Positions 1-9,248 are shown, counted from the first letter of the stretch. The stretch: 64,000 nucleotides of DNA from Muribaculaceae bacterium (GCA_017620635.1 JAGAUV010000027.1:1-64000), one strand, 5' to 3'. Translations and numbers: made by a program. The notes: generated by a model not told the origin, from the letters alone.

Positions 1-1
1 G

Positions 2-51
2 TTGGGGACATTTTTTTGCTAAGAAATGATTTGGGGGACAATCGGGGGACA
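2..51. repeat. Three short direct repeats at possible integrated-element edge
   Basis: Three copies of a G-rich word, TTGGGGACA (2-10), TTGGGGGACA (31-40) and TCGGGGGACA (42-51), lie just outside the terminator of tRNA-Leu. Nothing here encodes a plausible protein. Repeats like these next to the 3' end of a tRNA suggest recombinase arm sites or an element end, but the integrase would lie outside the window, so this is inference. Confidence 0.4.
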
Positions 52-104
52 AAAATTAAAAGAGAAATCCCGCAACTCTTGAGTTTCAATGAGTTACGGG
101 ATTT
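50..104 (-). terminator. Rho-independent terminator of tRNA-Leu
   Basis: A 14-bp stem (65-78 with 91-104, 12-nt loop) lies just downstream of tRNA-Leu on the reverse strand and is followed by a U-rich tail. The single C/A mismatch seen on the forward strand becomes a U-G wobble in reverse-strand RNA, which supports a reverse-strand transcript. Confidence 0.75.
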
Positions 105-109
105 TACAG

Positions 110-190
110 TGCCCAGAACAGGACTCGAACCTGCACGCCTCGCAGCACTCGCACCTGAAACGAGCGCGTCTACCATTCCGCCACCTGGGC
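110..190 (-). tRNA. tRNA-Leu (anticodon CAG)
   Basis: The reverse strand folds into a complete tRNA. The acceptor stem GCCCAGG pairs with the 3' end TTCTGGGC, followed by discriminator A. The anticodon stem CTCGT/GCGAG holds loop TTCAGGT with anticodon CAG, the variable arm is long as expected for leucine, and the T arm contains GGTTCGAGTCC. CCA is not encoded. It reads leucine codon CUG. Confidence 0.95.
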
Positions 191-239
191 TTTGGTGCCA
201 ATTCGTAGATATATCATATCACTCCTTGGTTTTGCTCTG

Positions 240-267
240 CAAAGTTACAAACTTTTTTTCATTCAAA
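240..267 (-). promoter_or_regulatory. Candidate promoter of tRNA-Leu
   Basis: On the reverse strand a -7 box TAACTTTG (240-247) lies about 50 nt upstream of tRNA-Leu. The nearest TTTG (264-267) is 16 nt away, shorter than the usual 19-21, so the -33 box is uncertain. The same TAACTTTG box precedes tRNA-Glu in this window. Confidence 0.4.
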
Positions 268-361
268 ATGCACTTTTACCAAATTTTTTTTGTTAATTTT
301 GTTGAGTAATACATACTTAAAACGACATCATTCTTTTTATCAATCATAATTTCAACGACTT

Positions 362-829
362 ATGAGCATACTTAAAACAAATATACCTGTCGGTCTCTGC
401 AGCGACCATGCCGGCTTTGAACTCAAAAACATCATCATTGGCTATCTCGAATCACAAGGAATCGAGTATCGTGACTTCGGCACATACTCTACCGACAGCT
501 GCGACTATCCCGATTTCGCTCATCCCTGCGCTCTGGCCGTTGAAGATGGCAAGGTATATCCCGCAATAGCAATTTGCGGTACCGGCAATGGCATTGGCAT
601 GACTCTAAACAAGCATCAAGGCATAAGGGCCGCTCTCTGCTGGGAACCCGAACTTGCTCGTCTGGCTCGCGCTCACAATGATGCAAACATCCTCGTTCTC
701 CCGGGTCGTTTCATTCAGCCGGAAGTTGCCATACAGTGTGTCGACACTTTCTTTCAAACTAATTTCGACGGCGGACGTCACCAGAACCGTATCAACAAAA
801 TGCCAGTCTCCGAATGCAATTGTAAATAA
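362..829 (+). CDS. rpiB: Ribose 5-phosphate isomerase B (RpiB/LacAB family)
   Basis: It interconverts ribose 5-phosphate and ribulose 5-phosphate in the non-oxidative pentose phosphate pathway, in the cytoplasm. The 155-residue protein has the normal family length. It carries the N-terminal SDHAGFELK segment (D15, H16), the anion-binding loop CGTGNGIG (C72-G79), where the cysteine is the usual catalytic base, and the HNDAN segment (105-109). It starts an operon: the next gene begins 3 bases after its stop. LacA/B-type galactose-6-phosphate isomerases share the fold, but RpiB is the normal assignment in Bacteroidales. Confidence 0.95.
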   Translation: MSILKTNIPVGLCSDHAGFELKNIIIGYLESQGIEYRDFGTYSTDSCDYPDFAHPCALAVEDGKVYPAIAICGTGNGIGMTLNKHQGIRAALCWEPELARLARAHNDANILVLPGRFIQPEVAIQCVDTFFQTNFDGGRHQNRINKMPVSECNCK

Positions 830-832
830 GTA

Positions 833-2374
833 ATGAATGCTGTCTCAAGATTACTATGCGTCACTCTCGTCGCTGCGAGTTTATTCTCCTGCTCAAACGA
901 CGATAAATCAAACCGTTTAGTCATACTACATACCAACGACACCCATTCGCAGATTACTCCGGATCGCAACGATCTCGGAGGCGTCATGCGACGCAAAGCC
1001 GTCATCGACAGCATACGTCAGGCCGATCCAAATGTCCTTCTTGTCGACGCAGGCGATGCCGTTCAAGGCACACTCTTCTTCTACCTCTACGGAGGCAAGG
1101 CCGAGCAGGAAGTTATGAATGATCTCGGTGTCGATATTCGCATTTTAGGCAACCATGAGTTCGACAACGGCATCGACTCTCTTGCGTCAGTACTTGCGCT
1201 CTCCAACGCCACCAAAATTTCCTCCAACTACGACCTCTCTCAGACTCCTCTCGCCGATCAATTCGTCACTTCCTCAATTAAAGAATACGGCGGCAAACGA
1301 ATTGGATTTATCGGAATTAACCTCAACCCCGACGGCATGATTACCAAAGGTAATTACGACGGACTCGTTTTCGAGCCAATCGTTGCAACTGCAAATAAAG
1401 CGGCTTCGAAACTTAAAAAAGACGACAAAGTCGATGCTGTCATCGCAATCTCTCATATAGGTTACGCTCCTGCCGGACTTGTCGGAGATTCTGTTCTCGC
1501 TGTCAACTCTCGTGATATCGACATTATAATAGGCGGACACTCTCACGATGTAATCGATCCAAAGACCGAAAGTGGCAATTCCCGTTCGCATCTGCGCAAC
1601 CTCGACGGCAAACCCGTGCTCGTGGTCCAGACAGGTAAAGCAGGTCGCAAACTCGGTAAAATCGAAATCGACCTCGACAAACTCGGTTCTGACTCCTATC
1701 CTGATTATGAACTCATAGATATCGACAGCCGCTACGACTCTTATAACGATCCAAAACTCGCTGCAACAATCAAAAAATACTCCGACGGCGTCGACTCGCT
1801 CATGCAGCTCAATGTCGGTACCACAACTCGTGCGCTCGACAGCAAAAGTGACGAGCTACTCAACTTCTTCGCCGACTATGTTCTCGATCGCGGCAAAGAA
1901 CTTGCCCCGAATGTCGACCTTGCCATTGTCAACAAAGGTGGTATACGCGACGGCCTTCCCCAAGGGAAATTTTCCAAGGGACAAATACTCAACATATTCC
2001 CCTTCCGCAACTATATTACCGTTATCGACATCAAAGGCAACGACCTGCGCGAAGCATTTGACGTCATGGCATCACGCGGCGGAGACGGCATCAGCGCCAA
2101 CGTGACAGCAGAATACGAAACCGGCGAGGATCCTCACGCCGAAGATATCATGATCAATGGCAAAGAGCTCGATCCGGACAAAACATACCGCGTTGCCACT
2201 ATCGACTATCTCGCAAAAGGCGGCGACTACATGACCTCGCTTACCAGGTCAAAGACCGTCACAAACAGCCCGAAGCTGGTCTACGATGATCTGCTCTATT
2301 ACCTTACCGAAGGAAAAGGAAAAGACAAACCACTCGAAGGATCTTTAGAAAAACGCTGGACTATAGATAACTGA
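833..2374 (+). CDS. 5'-nucleotidase/UshA-type metallophosphatase, predicted lipoprotein
   Basis: This is a predicted envelope-anchored nucleotide phosphohydrolase that scavenges nucleosides and phosphate. A short signal sequence ends in a lipobox LFSC (C20). The metallophosphatase domain follows with HTNDTH (33-38), DAGD (72-75), GNHEFDNG (106-113) and GGHSH near residue 235, all metal-binding motifs of the UshA family. The C-terminal 5'-nucleotidase domain (about 340-500) contains NKGGIRDGLPQG and GGDG, which form the substrate pocket. Both halves are in one 513-residue chain. The gene sits 3 bases after rpiB and 5 before the GH3 fusion gene. Substrate range cannot be read from sequence. Confidence 0.9.
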   Translation: MNAVSRLLCVTLVAASLFSCSNDDKSNRLVILHTNDTHSQITPDRNDLGGVMRRKAVIDSIRQADPNVLLVDAGDAVQGTLFFYLYGGKAEQEVMNDLGVDIRILGNHEFDNGIDSLASVLALSNATKISSNYDLSQTPLADQFVTSSIKEYGGKRIGFIGINLNPDGMITKGNYDGLVFEPIVATANKAASKLKKDDKVDAVIAISHIGYAPAGLVGDSVLAVNSRDIDIIIGGHSHDVIDPKTESGNSRSHLRNLDGKPVLVVQTGKAGRKLGKIEIDLDKLGSDSYPDYELIDIDSRYDSYNDPKLAATIKKYSDGVDSLMQLNVGTTTRALDSKSDELLNFFADYVLDRGKELAPNVDLAIVNKGGIRDGLPQGKFSKGQILNIFPFRNYITVIDIKGNDLREAFDVMASRGGDGISANVTAEYETGEDPHAEDIMINGKELDPDKTYRVATIDYLAKGGDYMTSLTRSKTVTNSPKLVYDDLLYYLTEGKGKDKPLEGSLEKRWTIDN

Positions 2375-2379
2375 CACTG

Positions 2380-5304
2380 ATGAAGTACACCGACATTATA
2401 CGCCGTTCATTAGGTCTACTAATATTGACCATATCATTTGCGGCGAATGCCGTTACACCGAACTTCGAAAGAGACAACCTTGCCAAAGCCGACCGATGGG
2501 CCGACTCGGTATACTCTACCCTTTCATTACGTGAGCGGATAGCTCAGCTTCTTTTCCCGAAGATAAATCCGGCCCAAGGGCAAGCATCAAAAGCAGCAAT
2601 ATCAAGATTGATAGGCAAGTATGGCTGCGGCGGTTTACTCTTCTCTTCCGGTTCTTTAGCCGAGCATATCGACATGAACCGTTATGCCGCATCGGTCGCC
2701 AAAGTTCCTCCTCTGATAAGCTTCGACGGCGAATGGGGCCTTGCCATGCGTGCCTCCGACAGTCCGAGATTCCCCGAGAACATGACACTCGGAGCGATTA
2801 CTGACTATAGGCTCATCTACGAGTACGGCCGGGAAATTGCTCGGGAATGTCGACTCGCCGGTATCAATGTCAACTTCGCGCCCGATGCCGACGTAAACTC
2901 TAATCCTTCAAACCCGGTAATAGGCTTTCGCTCATTCGGCGAAGATCCTGTTCGGGTGGCAAAAGCATCGACCGCATATTCTCTCGGCCTTGAGGATGGC
3001 GGCGTACAGTCTGTCGCAAAACATTTCCCGGGGCATGGAGATACAAACATCGATTCCCATGAAGCCCTACCGTCTATCGACCGGACCATAGCCCAGCTCG
3101 ATTCGGTCGAACTTGTGCCTTTCAAAGATTATATCGACGCCGGCTGCTCAGGCATAATGGTCGGACATCTTGCCGTTAATAGCCTTGACCCGTCAGGCTC
3201 GCCGGCATCCTTGTCGCCCGTAATTACTGATCAGTTTCTACGCAAGAAATTAGGATTCTCCGGCCTTGTCTATACCGATGCATTAGGCATGAAGGGTACA
3301 TCCGGCAGCTCAGAAAATGTATCCCTTGCTGCCCTCAAAGCCGGAGCCGACGTACTGTTAAGCCCCCTAAATCCAATTTCCGACATTACAGCCATCGAAA
3401 AAGCCGTCAGGGACAAAGACATTTCAGACAGGCTGATTGAAGATCGCTGCAAGCGTATATTACGCTACAAATACCTTCTGAATGCCAGAAAGCATCCGGC
3501 CAACAGCGTCGACAGCATATGCGACAGCATCAACTCGCCCGAGGCTAAAGCCTTGATAGAGAAACTTTGCGACGCATCAGTGACAATAATAAAAAACGAA
3601 GGCGGCATACTACCGGTCAATACGACAAATGTATCTGTCGTAAACATAGGTGCACCACAGGCCAACACATTCTCGGACATCTGTAGCCACTATGCCGATA
3701 TTGCGTCAAAGAATCCTGACGTTGTGATTGCTGCCGTCTACAACGACAGACTTGCTTCCCGTCAGGCGCTTGAGAAGCTTGCTCGCGAACATTCCGATAT
3801 CGTCGCTGTATTCTTCATAAATCCGTATAAGATAGCTAAATTCGCCGATATCACAGCAAATTTGAAAGCTGTCGTATTGGCTTACGAAAATCTTGAGCCC
3901 ATGCAGCAAAGCGCTGCTCAGGCAATTTTCGGCGGTATTAACGTCAGTGGTAGACTTCCCGTCGGGATCAAAGGCATAGCACGTGTCGGAACAGGAATTG
4001 ACCTGACCAAAACACGGCTCGGATTTTCTTCTCCCGTAGCTCAGGATATGCATCCGTGGCTTACCGACAGTATCGACACTGTCGTGGGCAAACTCATCCG
4101 CGACGGCGGTATGCCTGGCTGTCAGGTACTCGTTGCCAAAAACGGATATATAATATTCGACAAATCATTCGGTCATCTATCCACCGTCTCAGGACCGAAG
4201 GTCAACCGTCAGACGATCTACGACCTCGCTTCAGTGTCAAAAGCTGTCGGCACCCTGCCGGGCATCATGAAGTCCTACGAAAAAGGCCTTCTCGCGCTTG
4301 ACGATTCCATCGCAAAATACATCCCGCAGATTACCGACTCCGCAAAACGTCGCATCACTGTCCGTGAGCTGCTGTATCACGAATCGGCTATGCCGGCTTC
4401 ACTCAATATGTTCGACATAATGTTCGACAAGACAAGCTATACCGGCAAGCTCATAAGCCCTCGTAGAAGCAGTACGAACAACATCAAGATCCAGAACAGA
4501 GCATGGGGAAACCGTTGGGCCAGATTGCGCCGTGACATTCTGTCTTCCTCAAAGTCAGACATCAATCCCGTCGAAGCCGCCGGCAACTTTTTCACAGGAC
4601 AACAGACCTACGACACCATAATGCAACGCATCTATGATATCCCTCTGAGACAGACCAAAGAATACAACTATTCATGCCTAAACTTCTGTCTGCTCATGGA
4701 TATCGAGCAGAGGCTTACCGGCATATCTCATGACCAATTTGTCGGACAAGAGATATTCGGCCCCCTCGGAGCATATCGTACAGGCTACCGACCGCGCACT
4801 TGGACCGACCCAGGCAATATCGCGCCAACCGAACACGACACATACCTCCGGCGCCAGACTCTCAAAGGCTATGTTCACGACGAACTTGCAGCCTTCTCAG
4901 GTGGCGTCCAGGGCAATGCCGGCCTTTTCGGCAACGCCGACGACATTGCCAAATATTGTCAGATGCTTCTCAACGGCGGTTCTTACGGAGGAAAACAGAT
5001 CCTCCAACCCGAGACTACCCGGCTTTTTACGACCGACAAAAGCTCCACTTGCCGGCGCGGCCTCGGCTTCGACAAACCGGATATCGAAAATCCCGATTAC
5101 TCCCCTACTTGCGATGAAGCATCCCCTCAGGTTTTCGGACATCTCGGTTTTACTGGCACAGTCTTCTGGGTTGACCCGACACACGACCTGATCTTCGTAT
5201 TCCTGACCAACCGAGTGTACCCCACTCGCGACAGTGCAGTATTCAACCGCAGCTATATTCGCGCCCATCTCTTTTCTCTTGTTTATCGCGCATTACAGCA
5301 ATGA
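2380..5304 (+). CDS. GH3 beta-N-acetylhexosaminidase fused to a class C beta-lactamase-like serine hydrolase
   Basis: This 974-residue secreted protein probably acts on peptidoglycan fragments. Residues 1-24 form a signal peptide. A GH3 N-terminal domain (about 45-360) holds the NagZ signature KHFPGHGDTNIDSH (214-227, catalytic D225/H227) and candidate nucleophile D300 in YTDALGM. A GH3 C-terminal domain (about 390-550) follows, then a serine beta-lactamase/DD-peptidase-like domain (about 565-970) with SVSK (S618, K621) and a late HLG triad. The usual YxN motif reads YSC, so the Asn is replaced. Such GH3-serine hydrolase fusions are known in Bacteroidota. The next gene overlaps by 4 bases. 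Hydrolase substrate (amide or ester) is unknown. Confidence 0.88.
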   Translation: MKYTDIIRRSLGLLILTISFAANAVTPNFERDNLAKADRWADSVYSTLSLRERIAQLLFPKINPAQGQASKAAISRLIGKYGCGGLLFSSGSLAEHIDMNRYAASVAKVPPLISFDGEWGLAMRASDSPRFPENMTLGAITDYRLIYEYGREIARECRLAGINVNFAPDADVNSNPSNPVIGFRSFGEDPVRVAKASTAYSLGLEDGGVQSVAKHFPGHGDTNIDSHEALPSIDRTIAQLDSVELVPFKDYIDAGCSGIMVGHLAVNSLDPSGSPASLSPVITDQFLRKKLGFSGLVYTDALGMKGTSGSSENVSLAALKAGADVLLSPLNPISDITAIEKAVRDKDISDRLIEDRCKRILRYKYLLNARKHPANSVDSICDSINSPEAKALIEKLCDASVTIIKNEGGILPVNTTNVSVVNIGAPQANTFSDICSHYADIASKNPDVVIAAVYNDRLASRQALEKLAREHSDIVAVFFINPYKIAKFADITANLKAVVLAYENLEPMQQSAAQAIFGGINVSGRLPVGIKGIARVGTGIDLTKTRLGFSSPVAQDMHPWLTDSIDTVVGKLIRDGGMPGCQVLVAKNGYIIFDKSFGHLSTVSGPKVNRQTIYDLASVSKAVGTLPGIMKSYEKGLLALDDSIAKYIPQITDSAKRRITVRELLYHESAMPASLNMFDIMFDKTSYTGKLISPRRSSTNNIKIQNRAWGNRWARLRRDILSSSKSDINPVEAAGNFFTGQQTYDTIMQRIYDIPLRQTKEYNYSCLNFCLLMDIEQRLTGISHDQFVGQEIFGPLGAYRTGYRPRTWTDPGNIAPTEHDTYLRRQTLKGYVHDELAAFSGGVQGNAGLFGNADDIAKYCQMLLNGGSYGGKQILQPETTRLFTTDKSSTCRRGLGFDKPDIENPDYSPTCDEASPQVFGHLGFTGTVFWVDPTHDLIFVFLTNRVYPTRDSAVFNRSYIRAHLFSLVYRALQQ

Positions 5305-6239
5305 GACATCTCTTCTTTTTTGCCACAATACTCTTCTGCGCAGCTAAAATCTTCGCTTCAGAGCCTTCCGATACAACCCGGCTGCAACTCGCGCCCACGA
5401 TCACATCTTCAGTAGGGGCTATAGCTATAAATGCCGCTGCGACAGAGATATTGAAACACAGCATCCACGAACTACGTCCCGACAGATCCGCCAACAACTC
5501 ATTTCCCTCTCGCCACACATCATGGGCATTTACCGCATCGACCGTACTCTCCAACGAGCTATACCGATATAGCCCCTGGTGGAGCATTGGTTCGCAGGTC
5601 GCCGCGTCGGCCGTCGGAATACAGCGTATTGCCGCCGGGCGGCACTGGGGCTCAGATGTCATTGCCGGTGCCGTATCTGGCATTATTTCTACAGAATTAG
5701 CCTACTTCATCACTCGCAAGATATTCAAGGAAACTTCGCCCTGGCAAAACTCGGTTCCATACGATTTCAGACCAACACTTAGCGTCTCATCGCAAGCCAT
5801 ATACTGGCTCAACAGTCCCGACGGCATGACTTTATGCACCGGGGTCGGCACTGATATCCGGTTTCGTCTCCCGGTCGCCGAACATTGGGGACTATCGGCC
5901 ACCGCGCGCGTTTCATCCACACCTGTAAAGACATTGCCGGCCACTCCGGCTTCCACACTCTCCGCCGTCGGAGCCTCAGTCGGTATTTCCGGCAGCATGA
6001 ACCTTCCGGGCGACAGATTAGGCTTAGTCTGCAGTTTAGAGACCGGCTGTCACAGATGGATCGCGAAAAAAGAAATACGCAGATCTGATTACAGTTTCGA
6101 CGTCGAAGCTGCAGCCGGACTCGAGTGGCACATCACGTCATCATTCGGTTGTCGTGGAGCGGTAGCCTACAACATGGCCACAATGTCATCCGCAGTTCAT
6201 GCGATTACCCTATCGCTTAGTTCACTCGTTATTTTCTGA
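5301..6239 (+). CDS. PAP2-family phosphatase with C-terminal beta-barrel-like domain
   Basis: The N-terminal part (about 20-150, after a signal peptide) is a type 2 phosphatidic acid phosphatase domain with K-x6-RP (KHSIHELRP), FPSRH, and R-x5-H-x3-D (RIAAGRHWGSD). In this family these residues bind phosphate and provide the catalytic His. Substrates are lipid phosphates or undecaprenyl pyrophosphate. The rest (about 155-312) has alternating polar/hydrophobic strands rich in Gly and Ser and ends in Phe, as outer-membrane barrels do, so the protein is probably in the outer membrane (inference). It overlaps the GH3 fusion gene by 4 bases and converges on nhaC with 43 bases of overlap. It closes the rpiB operon. 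Confidence 0.85.
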   Translation: MRHLFFFATILFCAAKIFASEPSDTTRLQLAPTITSSVGAIAINAAATEILKHSIHELRPDRSANNSFPSRHTSWAFTASTVLSNELYRYSPWWSIGSQVAASAVGIQRIAAGRHWGSDVIAGAVSGIISTELAYFITRKIFKETSPWQNSVPYDFRPTLSVSSQAIYWLNSPDGMTLCTGVGTDIRFRLPVAEHWGLSATARVSSTPVKTLPATPASTLSAVGASVGISGSMNLPGDRLGLVCSLETGCHRWIAKKEIRRSDYSFDVEAAAGLEWHITSSFGCRGAVAYNMATMSSAVHAITLSLSSLVIF

Positions 6240-7687
6240 CCGCAGATCCGCTGCTTGATCTTGAAGCCGGTCCATGCCATGACAAGCGACATTATCGGCG
6301 ACAGATAATTGAACACACAATAAGGCATATACACGATCGTCGAAACCTCCAGAACCGCCGCCTGTGTCACACCGCATGAATTCCACGGAATAAGTACCGA
6401 CGTTACCGATACCGAATCCTCAAGCGTACGGCTCAGCAATCGTGGCTCGAGGCCGAGACGACGATAAGCATTGCGGTACATATTGCCGCCGATAATTAAA
6501 GCAAGATACTGGTCTGCCGTAAATCCGTTGAGGAATAGACCGCTTCCCACAGTACTGCCGACTATCGCAAATCGGGTGTGAATATGTTTGGTCAGCGTTC
6601 TTGTCAGCACCGACAGCATACCTGTGCCTATCATTGCCATACCGAACACCATGGCGCTCAGCACGAGCAATATCGTCGACAGCATGCCGGTTATGCCCGA
6701 TGTCGACACCAGATTGTCGAACAGCTCATGTCCGGTTGTAAAAACACTCTCGCTCCACAACAGCTTTGCCGTTGCGACAATTCCACTTACCGGACCGTGT
6801 ACGCCAAGCCACTCCGCTATTCCGGGCTGGAAAATGAAAATACCGGCCAGACCAAGCATAGAGCTTACGAATAACACTATCAACGTATTGACACGCAATG
6901 CAATGAGTCCGAAGGTAATTACCGGAATCAGCAGCACGGCCGGCGCAAGATTGAAATGAGAGTTCAATAGATCAAGTACCTCATTTGTCCCCTCTACAGA
7001 AACAGGGTCAAACATAAGCCCGACCACAAAAAATACAACCAGAGCGACCAGCATCGCCGGTATCGAGGTCAGCATGAGATATCTGATATGTTTGAACAGA
7101 TCGACACCGCATGCCGATGACGCCACTACAGTAGTATCGCTCAAGGGCGACACCTTGTCGCCGAAGTAAGCGCCCGATATTATGGCACCGGCCACCCAGC
7201 CTACATGGAATCCCATTATCGTGCCTATGCCCATAAAAGCCACACCGAGTGTCGCGATCGTGCTCCATGAGCTGCCCGTCAGCACTGAAATAAGTCCGCA
7301 GACAACGCAACAGACTACAAGAAATGTAGTCGGATTCAGCAGTCTGAGTCCCCATTCAATCAAAAGCGGCACGACACCCGACAGTACCCAGGTAGTCGAT
7401 ATCATAGAGATAAATATGAGCATCGGCACCGCCGGAAGTATCTGCCGGGCACTCCTTCGGAATCCGACAATCATGCCTCTTCGGCAAAGGCTGCCGCAGA
7501 AAAAAGATAGCACAAGTGCAAGCGCCGACGTACTTAGCAGAGCGACAACACTATAGTCCGAGATTGAATCGGCTCCTTTATATATCAGTATACCGGCAAT
7601 AAACAGGAGCAATGCCACAACCGGTATAGCTGAGAGCAGCAGTGACGGATCTGTCACAACTCCTCTTTTTAGTCCTAAAATCTTCAA
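6197..7687 (-). CDS. nhaC: NhaC-family Na+/H+ antiporter
   Basis: A 496-residue inner-membrane protein with about 11-12 hydrophobic segments. It has the NhaC-type conserved region near the C terminus, including SVTSVLIPWNSCG, and the internal stretch GDKVSPLSDTT. It should exchange Na+ (possibly coupled to an organic acid, as in the malate-lactate subgroup) for H+. The first codon used is TTG at 7687. No in-frame ATG exists nearby upstream, and a GTG at 7657 giving MTDPSLLLSAIP is an equally good start. Its 3' end overlaps the convergent PAP2 gene. Confidence 0.88.
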   Translation of the reverse strand: MKILGLKRGVVTDPSLLLSAIPVVALLLFIAGILIYKGADSISDYSVVALLSTSALALVLSFFCGSLCRRGMIVGFRRSARQILPAVPMLIFISMISTTWVLSGVVPLLIEWGLRLLNPTTFLVVCCVVCGLISVLTGSSWSTIATLGVAFMGIGTIMGFHVGWVAGAIISGAYFGDKVSPLSDTTVVASSACGVDLFKHIRYLMLTSIPAMLVALVVFFVVGLMFDPVSVEGTNEVLDLLNSHFNLAPAVLLIPVITFGLIALRVNTLIVLFVSSMLGLAGIFIFQPGIAEWLGVHGPVSGIVATAKLLWSESVFTTGHELFDNLVSTSGITGMLSTILLVLSAMVFGMAMIGTGMLSVLTRTLTKHIHTRFAIVGSTVGSGLFLNGFTADQYLALIIGGNMYRNAYRRLGLEPRLLSRTLEDSVSVTSVLIPWNSCGVTQAAVLEVSTIVYMPYCVFNYLSPIMSLVMAWTGFKIKQRICGQKITSELSDRVIA

Positions 7688-7738
7688 TTTTACGCTATTG
7701 TGAGTTGATAAATTTTGTACCTATAGGTTTAATGGATG

Positions 7739-7771
7739 CAAAATTAATCATTCGCCGGCGTATCTGTCAAG
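7739..7771 (-). promoter_or_regulatory. Promoter of nhaC
   Basis: On the reverse strand the -7 box TAATTTTG (7739-7746) has CTTG (7768-7771) 21 nt upstream, one mismatch from TTTG. It places the transcript start about 45 nt before the coding start. Confidence 0.6.
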
Positions 7772-7814
7772 CCTTTTTCAAAAATTTTGAAATTTTAGCT
7801 GGTTCTTAACACTA

Positions 7815-9248
7815 TTATTCATCAATAGCGTCAGGTGCAACACCCTTTGGCAGAGTGAGATGCAGCCACAGGAATGCAATCACGCCCGAAATTACCGATC
7901 CGCATACAATACCGAGTTTCGAATGCGCGAGCAAGTCGGCCTGATGCGGATCCATCGCATCAAACGACAGTGTGGCTATAAACAGCGACACCGTGAAGCC
8001 TATACCACCAAGCATAGCGATCGACGACATCATATGCCAGTTTGAATGTGCCGGCATCGGCGCCAGACCGAGTTTGACACACAGCCATGAAAAACCGAGG
8101 ATACCTACAAACTTGCCTATCATGAGGCCGCATATAATAGCCAGCGACAAGCCCTCGAAGATCGACACGAAGCTCATGTCCATAAGATAGATACCGGCAT
8201 TGGCGAAGGCAAACAGCGGCAGGATGAAATTGTTGACCGTCGGATGAAGCGTGTCTTCAAGATCCTGAAGCGGAGAAATTACCTTATCCGATGCCGACTC
8301 GACCTCTTTTAGCCAGTTCATCTGTTCCTTGTCAAGTATCGACTTCCGCTCAAGATCGTCAGGCTCGTCATCACTGAAGTGAGAGATCGACCGACGGATG
8401 ATCTTGATATACTTTTTAGGCGCGAACACAGGTGTAGCCGGCACACAGAAGGCCACAAGGACACCTGCTATAGTCGGATGAATACCCGAATTGAGGAACA
8501 GGAACCATATAAGGCCACCGATCGACAGATAGAATATCTTGCTCTTTATACGCAGCGCCGAGCCGAGGAGAAGTACTCCGAAAAGCGCCGCCGCATAGAC
8601 AAGCAGCATGGCATCGATATGCGACGAATAGAACGCCGCGATCACAATGATACCGCCGATATCATCTACCACAGCGAGTGTGGTAAGGAAGATCTTTAGC
8701 GACACCGGCACTCGTTTGCCGAGCATAGCAAGCACACCCAGCGAGAAAGCGATATCCGTTGCCATGGGTATTGCCGCTCCGCCTGAATAGTCTGTACCTT
8801 TGCTCATGAAATAGAATATCGACACCGGCACTATCATACCGCCTAATGCTCCAACTATCGGAAGCAAAGCCTGGCGGAACGATGATAATTCGCCGACAAG
8901 CACCTCTCGCTTTATCTCAAGGCCAATCGAGAAAAAGAATATGGCCATAAGAGCGTCATTGATAAAGGCAAGAAGAGTCATCGGCTCGCCGGAATGACTG
9001 AACAGATTGAAGTCGCCAAGCTGAAGACGCACCTCCTGATCCCAGAACTCAAAGTAGCTATGGTTGATACCCGGGATATTGGCGACAACAAGTGCAAGCA
9101 CTGTTACCGCAATCAATATATTACCGCCACTTGCATGGCGCTGTATCGCTTGTCGGGCGGAAAAGAAAATACCTTTGTCGAACACCGACTTTTCTTCACT
9201 GTCCCATGTCGGGTGTGGACGGTGTGTGCGTGATGTTTTTTCTACCAT
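7815..9248 (-). CDS. nhaA: NhaA Na+/H+ antiporter
   Basis: This inner-membrane antiporter expels Na+ in exchange for H+. It is 477 residues from the chosen start, with a cytoplasmic N-terminal tail, about 12 membrane segments, and the ion-binding aspartate pair in TTLAVVDDIGG. The segment NDALMAIFFFSIGLEIKRE is typical of NhaA. An insertion of about 60 charged residues (around DDEPDDLERK to QDLEDTLHPT) separates the two halves, as in many Bacteroidota NhaA. The start at 9248 (MVEKTSRTHRP) was preferred over the longer frame from 9368 because the promoter at 9329-9360 lies inside that extension. It is followed by the separately promoted nhaC. Confidence 0.93.
   Translation of the reverse strand: MVEKTSRTHRPHPTWDSEEKSVFDKGIFFSARQAIQRHASGGNILIAVTVLALVVANIPGINHSYFEFWDQEVRLQLGDFNLFSHSGEPMTLLAFINDALMAIFFFSIGLEIKREVLVGELSSFRQALLPIVGALGGMIVPVSIFYFMSKGTDYSGGAAIPMATDIAFSLGVLAMLGKRVPVSLKIFLTTLAVVDDIGGIIVIAAFYSSHIDAMLLVYAAALFGVLLLGSALRIKSKIFYLSIGGLIWFLFLNSGIHPTIAGVLVAFCVPATPVFAPKKYIKIIRRSISHFSDDEPDDLERKSILDKEQMNWLKEVESASDKVISPLQDLEDTLHPTVNNFILPLFAFANAGIYLMDMSFVSIFEGLSLAIICGLMIGKFVGILGFSWLCVKLGLAPMPAHSNWHMMSSIAMLGGIGFTVSLFIATLSFDAMDPHQADLLAHSKLGIVCGSVISGVIAFLWLHLTLPKGVAPDAIDE

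Noticed and set aside
16-309. 97-residue open frame across the tRNA-Leu region
   Set aside because: It is the translation of the antisense strand of the tRNA and its terminator; the PRTGLEPA pattern is a well-known artefact.
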